Source: Flavobacterium sp. 9R (GTDB lineage: Bacteria > Bacteroidota > Bacteroidia > Flavobacteriales > Flavobacteriaceae). Taken from it: a stretch of 64,000 nt of DNA. Position 1 is the stretch's first letter. Every line of letters starts with the position of its first letter. Where the stretch lies: the NCBI RefSeq assembly GCF_902506345.1, contig NZ_LR733413.1, positions 3,365,229 to 3,429,228 on the forward strand, in the 5' to 3' direction. Shown piece after piece: positions 54,587 through 61,465 of the stretch. The notes under the pieces were generated by a model, which worked only from the letters and a program-made list of their open reading frames with translations, searched no databases and was not told the DNA's origin. Made by a program: the position numbers and the translations under genes.

Positions 54587-56134
54587 ATGGCAGGAGGAAA
54601 ATTAACCCCTAGACAGAAGATGATTAACCTAATGTACTTGGTTTTCATCGCAATGTTAGCAATGAATATGTCCAAAGAAGTTTTATCGGCTTTTGGATTG
54701 ATGAATGAAAAATTTGAAAATGCAAACGCTGCTTCTACACAAAACAATCAAGCTTTATTGATGTCTTTAGACACGAAGGCTGCTGAAGCAAAAGGAGACT
54801 TCGTTGCAGCTGCAGCTACAGCTCACAAAGTAGAAGTAATTACAAAAGAATTTGACGCTTACATCGCTACTTTAAAAACTGATGTTCTTAAAGGTTTTAC
54901 TGTAGATACAGAAACAGGCAAATTACCATATGAAAATATGGACAAAGGTGACAACATTGATAACTGGTTTATTGGTGAAGGATACACTAAAAAAGGAAAT
55001 GAAATTATTGCTAAAATTGAAAAGTATAAATCAGATATCAAAGCTGCTTTAGGTGGTGATAAAAAATATGCTGCAATTGCTAAAGAAGTTGATGCAAAGT
55101 TTGATTTAAGTGAGGTTAAAGATAAAGATGGTAATAAAATAAAATACCTATCATATCATTTTAAAGGTTTTCCAGCTGTAGCTTCTGTTGCAAAATTATC
55201 AGCTTGGCAAAATGATGTTAAAAAAGTAGAGGGTGATGTTTACAATTCTGCATTAGGAAAAGCAGCTGTTGAAGCAGCTTCTTACAGTAACTATCAAGGT
55301 GTTGTTGTATTAGATAAGAATGCTTATTTTCAAGGTGAAAAGGTAACTGGTAAAGTAGTTTTAGGTCGTTATGACGAAAACACTAAACCAACTTCCTTTA
55401 ACTTAAATGGAAGACCAGGTAATATCGTTAATGGACAAGCAAAAGTTGATATTACAGCTGGTGGAGTTGGAGAGCAAAATATTAACGGTCAATTTACATT
55501 CTTGGAAGACGGTAAAACAATTCCTGTGAAATTTGAAGGTAAATATGTAGTGGTACCAAGACCTAATTCTGCGACTATTTCTGCAGATAAGATGAATGTA
55601 GTGTATCGTGGAGTAGTTAATCCAATGTCTATCTCTTTTGCAGGTATTTCTGATAAAGATGTAGTAGCTTCTGCTCCAGGTTTAACAAAAGTTGGAAACG
55701 GTAAATACAACATGAGTCCAGGTACAGGTACTGAGGTCGTTATTAATGTTACTGGAAAAATGTCTGATGGTAAAATGGCATCAGATAAGAAAGTGTATAG
55801 AATTAAAGGTATTCCTGGTCCAGCAGGTACTATTAGAGGTGAAATGGGTGTTGTAAAAGGACCTAAATCAAATCTACAAGTTGCTACAATAGGTGCTAAA
55901 TTAGTTGATTTTGATTTTGAAGTAGGTTTGGATGTTGTTGGATTTAACTTCAAAATTGCAGGTCAACCTACAGTTGTAGTTTCAGGTAACCGTTTAAATT
56001 CACAGTGTATTACTGCTTTGTCAAAAGCAGGAAGAGGAGATCAAGTTACGATTTCTGAAATTAAAACTAAATTAGTTGGTGCTGGTAGTTATTTATTACC
56101 AAGAACAGCTCCAGTAATTTACGAAATACAATAA
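54587..56134 (+). CDS. gldM: Gliding/type IX motor protein GldM
   Basis: Motor partner of GldL (PorM). The 515-aa product has one N-terminal transmembrane helix (about 17-35, MINLMYLVFIAMLAMNMS), followed by a large periplasmic part of four domains that reaches to the GldK/GldN ring. The first-position Gly-Gly-Lys-Leu opening and the KEVLSAFGLMNEKFE stretch are conserved. It lies 49 bp after gldL. Confidence 0.95.
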   Translation: MAGGKLTPRQKMINLMYLVFIAMLAMNMSKEVLSAFGLMNEKFENANAASTQNNQALLMSLDTKAAEAKGDFVAAAATAHKVEVITKEFDAYIATLKTDVLKGFTVDTETGKLPYENMDKGDNIDNWFIGEGYTKKGNEIIAKIEKYKSDIKAALGGDKKYAAIAKEVDAKFDLSEVKDKDGNKIKYLSYHFKGFPAVASVAKLSAWQNDVKKVEGDVYNSALGKAAVEAASYSNYQGVVVLDKNAYFQGEKVTGKVVLGRYDENTKPTSFNLNGRPGNIVNGQAKVDITAGGVGEQNINGQFTFLEDGKTIPVKFEGKYVVVPRPNSATISADKMNVVYRGVVNPMSISFAGISDKDVVASAPGLTKVGNGKYNMSPGTGTEVVINVTGKMSDGKMASDKKVYRIKGIPGPAGTIRGEMGVVKGPKSNLQVATIGAKLVDFDFEVGLDVVGFNFKIAGQPTVVVSGNRLNSQCITALSKAGRGDQVTISEIKTKLVGAGSYLLPRTAPVIYEIQ

Positions 56135-56180
56135 TAGTACGTTTGTAAAAACTACTCCAATATTTTATAAGGACACCATG

Positions 56181-57170
56181 ATGAATGTAAGATTTTTTTT
56201 AGTAGCTATTGTCACTGTATTAGGTAGTGTAGCTGGGTTTTCACAATCCAATCTTTTGAATGCCAAAAAGCCTAGTGAAATTGGACTTAAGACTGCAGCT
56301 CAACTTATTTCAGATAATGACAAACCATTAGCTTATGGGTATGTTCATGATAGAGATATCCTGATGGGAAAAACAACTTGGGAAATAATTGATTTAAGTG
56401 AAAAAATCAATTTCCCTCTTTATTTCCCTATTGATACTGCTAACATTGGACACGATAGACGTTCATTGTACGATGTTTTAACAAAAGCGATGAAGTCAGG
56501 TAAGATTACCGAAGTGTATACAGACAGTTATTTTAATACTAAAAAATCGCTTAAAGATATACAAGGTTCTTTATCTCGTATTGATACAACTGATGCTGGT
56601 AGAGAATTGATAAATCAAGACCCAGATGCATACAGATCTAGAGTAGTAAAGAAAAAAGTTGTTACTGGTACTGGTAAAAAGAAAACAGTTACTTATGTTG
56701 ATGAGACAGTTGGACCAACGAAGAGTATTCCTGAGGAGTATATCTTGAAACAAGATTTATCTGCACAAGATGTTAGTCAATATAAGATTAAAGGTTTTTG
56801 GTATTTTGATAAACGTCAGAGTGAGTTAAAGTACCGTTTACTTGGAATATGTCCAGTAACTCCTGATGTTTACACAATGAACAGTGAGGAAAAAGATTAT
56901 ATTGAATTGTTCTGGGTGTTTTTCCCAGCATCAAGAGAGGTTTTGCATGAAGCAAAAACTTTTAATGAGAAGAATTCTTCAATGCCAATTTCTTTCGATC
57001 AAATCTTGAATTCAAGACGTTTTAATGCAGTTGTATATAAAGAGGAAAACATCTACGGAGACCGTGCGGTTGAAGATTATATGAAAGATAATTCCCAAAA
57101 TCAGCTTATTGAATCGGAAAGAATTAAAGAGAAGATTCGTAATTTCGAACAAGATATGTGGAACTATTAA
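56181..57170 (+). CDS. gldN: Gliding/type IX ring protein GldN
   Basis: Periplasmic protein that forms the ring with GldK (PorN). The 329-aa product has a signal peptide (about 1-21, ending GFSQ), and DRDILMGKTTWEIIDLSEKI and FWVFFPASREVLHEAKTF as recognisable family parts. Two Met codons abut (ATGATG at 56178 and 56181); either may serve. AAGGA lies about 7 nt upstream. Only one copy exists here; the gldO paralogue known in F. johnsoniae is absent from the window. Confidence 0.94.
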   Translation: MNVRFFLVAIVTVLGSVAGFSQSNLLNAKKPSEIGLKTAAQLISDNDKPLAYGYVHDRDILMGKTTWEIIDLSEKINFPLYFPIDTANIGHDRRSLYDVLTKAMKSGKITEVYTDSYFNTKKSLKDIQGSLSRIDTTDAGRELINQDPDAYRSRVVKKKVVTGTGKKKTVTYVDETVGPTKSIPEEYILKQDLSAQDVSQYKIKGFWYFDKRQSELKYRLLGICPVTPDVYTMNSEEKDYIELFWVFFPASREVLHEAKTFNEKNSSMPISFDQILNSRRFNAVVYKEENIYGDRAVEDYMKDNSQNQLIESERIKEKIRNFEQDMWNY

Positions 57171-57191
57171 TTGATGTAGTTCATTATAGAA

Positions 57192-57222
57192 AAAACTCTT
57201 ACTTTTAGTAAGAGTTTTTTGT
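57192..57222 (+). terminator. Terminator of gldKLMN
   Basis: A perfect 11-bp stem AAAACTCTTAC/GTAAGAGTTTT with a TTTTA loop, followed by T residues. Confidence 0.85.
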
Positions 57223-57248
57223 TTTTAATCTTATTAAATTTTTATAGT

Positions 57249-58301
57249 ATGATTGATTATTTGATTGTTGGTGCTGGTTTAGCTGGGATTTCCTTTGCTG
57301 ATTTAGCTTTGAATAACAATAAAAAAGTTGTTGTTTTTGAAAACAATTCTCAAAATTCATCTCGTATAGCTGGAGGTTTGTACAACCCAGTTATCCTTAA
57401 GCGTTTTACAGAAGTATGGGATGCTAGTAGTCAATTGTGCGATATGGATGACTTTTATAATTCATTGAGGAATAAGTTTTCTGTTGATTTTGATAACAAG
57501 CTCCCTATATATCGAAAGTTTTTCTCTATTGAAGAACAAAACAATTGGTTTTTGGCTTCTGATAAAAAAGGATTGGCTCCCTTTTTATCAACTACCTTAA
57601 ATTTTGATAAGTTTAATGGTATTGATGCTCCTTTTGGTTATGGTGAGGTTCTTAAAACGGGCTATGTGGATACCTCTCTTTTATTGAAACATTATCGTGG
57701 GTATTTACTTAGTCGTTCTTTATTGTTTGAAAAAGAGTTCAAGTATGATGATATTGTTTTTTTAGAGGAAGGGATTACGTACAATGGCATTAAAGCAAAG
57801 CATGTAATCTTTTCTGAGGGTTTTGGACTGCATCAAAATCCCTACTTTAATTTTTTACCACTAGATGGAACAAAAGGAGAATTATTCATTATCAAAGCTC
57901 CTAATCTCAGTATTGATGTAATCGTAAATACAAGCGTATTTATTTTACCTCTTGGAGATGGTCTTTTTAAAGTTGGGGCTACCTATAATTGGAAGGATAA
58001 AACAGACTTGCCTACAAATGAAGGTAAAGAAGAATTAATTGCTCGTATAAAAGAAATTATATCTTGTGAATTTGAGGTTATAGAGCATTTTGCTGGAGTA
58101 AGACCGACTGTTCGTGACCGAAGACCTCTTGTAGGTACACATGACACCTATTCTCAGCTTCATATTTTAAATGGTTTGGGTACACGAGGAGTTATGTTAG
58201 GGCCTTCAATGGCTAAAGCTTTGTATAATAATATTGAACATCAGTTGCCTTTATCTGATGAAATAAATTGGTATAGATATCTTAAGAAATTTAGGAAGTA
58301 G
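57249..58301 (+). CDS. FAD-dependent oxidoreductase (DAO family)
   Basis: A 350-aa flavoprotein of the D-amino-acid oxidase-like fold. DYLIVGAGLAGISFA is the N-terminal FAD-binding Rossmann motif, and the C-terminus has RPTVRDRRPLVG and NGLGTRGVMLGPSMA, the second FAD contact of the family. The substrate is unknown. The frame is open from 57219, inside the terminator; the ATG at 57249 is preferred. It converges on the DUF983 gene with a 1-bp gap. Confidence 0.86.
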   Translation: MIDYLIVGAGLAGISFADLALNNNKKVVVFENNSQNSSRIAGGLYNPVILKRFTEVWDASSQLCDMDDFYNSLRNKFSVDFDNKLPIYRKFFSIEEQNNWFLASDKKGLAPFLSTTLNFDKFNGIDAPFGYGEVLKTGYVDTSLLLKHYRGYLLSRSLLFEKEFKYDDIVFLEEGITYNGIKAKHVIFSEGFGLHQNPYFNFLPLDGTKGELFIIKAPNLSIDVIVNTSVFILPLGDGLFKVGATYNWKDKTDLPTNEGKEELIARIKEIISCEFEVIEHFAGVRPTVRDRRPLVGTHDTYSQLHILNGLGTRGVMLGPSMAKALYNNIEHQLPLSDEINWYRYLKKFRK

Positions 58302-58302
58302 T

Positions 58303-58686
58303 TTATTTCTTTGAGTTCAATGGATCGTAACTCACAAACATATTGATGTAAATGTTTCTCGACCATCGTAAAACCCAAGGGAATAAAATAATTAAGGAAC
58401 CTAATATGGCGAAAAAAGAGTTTTTTATACTTGTTCCTAAAAAGACGTAGGATACTATGAATGTCGCAACTCCTACTGCTACATTTAATGCATAACTTAC
58501 ATACATCGATCCATAAAAAAAGGAAGGTTCAATTTGATATCTTAAACCGCAATGGCTGCAAGTTTCATTCATTTTAAGTACTTTACTCAAATTAAGAGGG
58601 TTTTTGTCCTCATACATACTTTCATTTTGACATTTCGGACAAGTTCCTGTTAAAATGCTATTTAGTTTGGATCCTTTTTTTAACAT
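58303..58686 (-). CDS. DUF983 membrane protein
   Basis: A 127-aa protein with two CxxC pairs near the N-terminus (CPKC, CSHCG) that form a zinc ribbon, then two to three hydrophobic helices. YQIEPSFFYGSMYVSYALN is the DUF983 signature. Function unknown. The frame extends to a TTG at 58692; the ATG at 58686 is used. A -7 box TACCTTTG lies upstream at 58703-58710 on -. Confidence 0.85.
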   Translation of the reverse strand: MLKKGSKLNSILTGTCPKCQNESMYEDKNPLNLSKVLKMNETCSHCGLRYQIEPSFFYGSMYVSYALNVAVGVATFIVSYVFLGTSIKNSFFAILGSLIILFPWVLRWSRNIYINMFVSYDPLNSKK

Positions 58687-58750
58687 TTGCAAAAAATTTT
58701 AACAAAGGTACAATTTTAGTTTGCTACCTCTGTAACATTAGTCACAATCT

Positions 58751-60667
58751 ATGCTTAATATACATAATTTATCGGTTTCTTTTGGTGGTTCCTATTTGTT
58801 TGAAGAGGTTACATTTCGTTTGGGTGCAGGCGATAGAGTAGGTCTAGTTGGTAAAAATGGAGCAGGTAAGTCAACAATGCTGAAGATTTTAGCTCGTGAT
58901 TTTGCACCAGACTCTGGAAGCATCGCTCAGGAAAAAGAGGTGCGCATGGGATTTCTTCGACAAGACATTGATTTTGAAGCGGGACGAACTGTTCTTGAGG
59001 AAGCGTATGAAGCATTTACTGAGATTAAAATAGTTGAAAAAAAGTTAGAAGAAATCAATCATCAATTAGTTACTAGAACTGATTATGAAAGCGAGGAGTA
59101 TGGGCAAATCATTGAAGATTTATCTGATTATACCCATCGTTTTGAACTTTTAGGTGGATACAATTATGTTGGCGATACCGAAAAAATTCTTTTAGGTCTT
59201 GGTTTTAAGAGAGAAGTTTTTGACAATCAAACCGATACTTTTTCTGGTGGTTGGAGAATGCGAATTGAGTTAGCTAAATTATTATTGCAATCTAATGATA
59301 TTCTTTTGCTTGATGAGCCCACAAATCACTTAGACATTGAAAGTATTATTTGGTTAGAAGGTTTTTTAAGAAACTTTCCTGGTGTAGTGGTAATTGTTTC
59401 GCACGATAAAATGTTTTTGGATAATGTCACTAATAGGACAATTGAAATTTCTTTAGGTAAGGCTTATGATTTTAATAAACCCTACTCTCAATATTTAGAG
59501 TTGCGTCATGAAATTCGTGAAAAACAGTTAGCAACTCAAAAGAATCAGGCCAAAAAAATTGAAGAAACTGAAAAGTTAATAGAAAAGTTTAGGGCTAAAG
59601 CTTCAAAAGCTTCGATGGCTCAATCACTCATCAAAAAGCTTGATAAAGTAGAACGAATTGAGGTTGATGAAGATGATAATTCAGTGATGAGTATTTCGTT
59701 TCCTGTTTCAAAAGAACCTGGAAAGGTTGTAATTGAAGCAGAGAATGTTACTAAAGCATATGGCGACAAGATAATTCTAAAAGATATTGATTTATTAGTT
59801 GAGCGCGGAAGTAAAATTGCTTTTGTTGGGCAAAATGGTCAAGGAAAATCAACTTTTATTAAAGCCATTGTAAATGAATTTAAATATGATGGGAATATAA
59901 AGCTAGGACATAATGTTCAGTTGGGTTATTTTGCGCAAAATCAAGCAGAATATTTAGATGGCGAGATTACACTTTTGCAAACAATGGAAAATGCAGCGAC
60001 TGATACGAACAGAATGAAAGTTCGCGACATGTTAGGTGCTTTTTTATTCAGAGGAGATGATGTTGAAAAAAAGGTAAAAGTGCTTTCTGGAGGAGAGCGT
60101 AACCGATTGGCTTTATGTAAACTTTTGTTGCAGCCCATTAATGTACTTTTGATGGATGAGCCAACAAATCACCTTGATATCAAGTCTAAAAACGTTTTAA
60201 AAGCGGCTCTGCAAAAATTTGGTGGTACTTTGTTATTGGTTTCTCATGACCGTGATTTTTTGCAAGGGATGTCTAATATTGTCTATGAATTTAAAGACCA
60301 AAAAATAAAAGAGTATTTGGGAGATATTAACTTTTTCTTGGAACAACGCAATTTAGAAAACATGCGAGAAGTTGAGAAGAAAGATGTTGACAAGCAAGCT
60401 TCGACCAAAGATAATGCAAAGTCTAAAGCGTCCTATGAGGATCAAAAAAAACATAAAGCTTTACATAATAGGTTAAGTAAAATTGAGAGTCAAATTAAAC
60501 AATTAGAGGCCGATATACAGCATGATGACAAAATGTTGGCTTCTAATTATGATAAGCATATTGAGGATGCTAATTTTTTTATTGCCTATACAAAAAAGAA
60601 AGACGAACTAGATCAACTCTTACTGGATTGGGAAATTGTTCAAGAAGAAATTGATAATTTGTCGTAG
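58751..60667 (+). CDS. ABC-F family ATPase
   Basis: A 638-aa protein of two fused ATPase domains with no membrane part. Domain 1: Walker A VGKNGAGKST, signature FSGGWRMRIEL, Walker B LLLLDEPTNHLD. Domain 2: VGQNGQGKST, LSGGERNRLAL, LLMDEPTNHLD. The C-terminal ~90 residues form a coiled coil. ABC-F proteins act on the ribosome; the exact subfamily (Uup, EttA or resistance type) is not clear, and no resistance gene is nearby. Confidence 0.9.
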   Translation: MLNIHNLSVSFGGSYLFEEVTFRLGAGDRVGLVGKNGAGKSTMLKILARDFAPDSGSIAQEKEVRMGFLRQDIDFEAGRTVLEEAYEAFTEIKIVEKKLEEINHQLVTRTDYESEEYGQIIEDLSDYTHRFELLGGYNYVGDTEKILLGLGFKREVFDNQTDTFSGGWRMRIELAKLLLQSNDILLLDEPTNHLDIESIIWLEGFLRNFPGVVVIVSHDKMFLDNVTNRTIEISLGKAYDFNKPYSQYLELRHEIREKQLATQKNQAKKIEETEKLIEKFRAKASKASMAQSLIKKLDKVERIEVDEDDNSVMSISFPVSKEPGKVVIEAENVTKAYGDKIILKDIDLLVERGSKIAFVGQNGQGKSTFIKAIVNEFKYDGNIKLGHNVQLGYFAQNQAEYLDGEITLLQTMENAATDTNRMKVRDMLGAFLFRGDDVEKKVKVLSGGERNRLALCKLLLQPINVLLMDEPTNHLDIKSKNVLKAALQKFGGTLLLVSHDRDFLQGMSNIVYEFKDQKIKEYLGDINFFLEQRNLENMREVEKKDVDKQASTKDNAKSKASYEDQKKHKALHNRLSKIESQIKQLEADIQHDDKMLASNYDKHIEDANFFIAYTKKKDELDQLLLDWEIVQEEIDNLS

Positions 60668-60712
60668 ACTGAGAATACAGAAACACACTATTTTGTAGTA
60701 TAGTTCAAGATT

Positions 60713-60737
60713 GGTTACTTACGGGTAACCTTTTTTT
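60713..60737 (+). terminator. Terminator after the ABC-F gene
   Basis: GGTTAC/GTAACC stem with a short loop, followed by seven T residues. Confidence 0.65.
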
Positions 60738-61215
60738 ATGCAAACTGAGTAAGAAGTATTTTTAATTTTTTCCATTTTTTGGATTCATTTCCAAAATCAA
60801 GATTTTTAAATTTTGTGATGATGCCAAATTCATTTTATTGGAATACTAATATGGATGTGTTTTACAGCCTTTATTTGTTTTTTGTAAAATGGTCTATTTG
60901 AATTTTCTATTGAATTCATTGGACTTATGAGGCTTTCTCTTCTTTATTTTTCTATTCTTCACTTTTTCATTAGAATTATTTACCTCCAATTATGGCATTA
61001 CATTTTTTAATTGGTTTGTTTTTTGTCATAAGCTAGTAGATCTAAAACATTGGATTTTACGTAAATGAATAAAGAAAAGTTAATTTCTTTATTTTTCACA
61101 TTTTATTCAATTTTTATTAACAAGAAAATAAGTAACAACTTGCTGATACTGTTGATTTTACCGATAAAATCTGTATTTTATCTTTTAGAAAATGAAATCG
61201 CTTTTTTACAATTTA

Positions 61216-61249
61216 TGCATTTCATCGATTTATATGTGCATTTCATCGA
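61216..61249 (+). repeat. Pair of 13-bp direct repeats upstream of the surface-protein promoter
   Basis: TGCATTTCATCGA occurs twice, offset by 21 bp (two helical turns), about 80-110 bp before the promoter. The arrangement suits a dimeric activator, but this is conjecture. Confidence 0.4.
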
Positions 61250-61325
61250 CTTTTTGTATAAAATACTTAATATTATTATGTTATGATTAAAATACTATTA
61301 ATTTTGCCTTTATTATTAATATTTT

Positions 61326-61359
61326 TTTGTAGTACTTGTTCTACGTATAAATACTTTTG
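61326..61359 (+). promoter_or_regulatory. Promoter of the surface-protein gene
   Basis: TTTG (61326-61329), 22 bp, TACTTTTG (61352-61359). It would give a ~100-nt leader to the ATG at 61466 and would exclude the in-frame ATG at 61283. Confidence 0.55.
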
Positions 61360-61465
61360 TCTTGCGGATTATACGCAAAGTGTTTTATACAAGTTCAACT
61401 TTATTGAATATGTGCTAAAAATCCTAAAAAAATATCTTGGAATACATTTGAATCGCTATTTATTT

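Larger units (their letters stand above)
60668..61465. other. AT-rich gene-free region before the surface-protein gene
   Basis: A 798-bp gap. It holds the ABC-F terminator, two 13-bp direct repeats TGCATTTCATCGA (61216-61228 and 61237-61249, 21 bp apart) and a promoter at 61326-61359. A 73-codon frame at 61065-61286 covers the repeats and looks like non-coding AT-rich DNA. The stretch 60740-61200 shows no structure. Confidence 0.6.

Noticed and set aside
61065..61286. 73-codon ORF upstream of the surface-protein gene
   Set aside because: Very AT-rich, with hydrophobic low-complexity content, no family resemblance, and it covers direct repeats just before a promoter. It looks like non-coding DNA.
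61283..61465. In-frame upstream start (ATG 61283) for the surface protein
   Set aside because: The promoter box at 61352-61359 lies after it, and the signal peptide that fits secretion begins at 61466.
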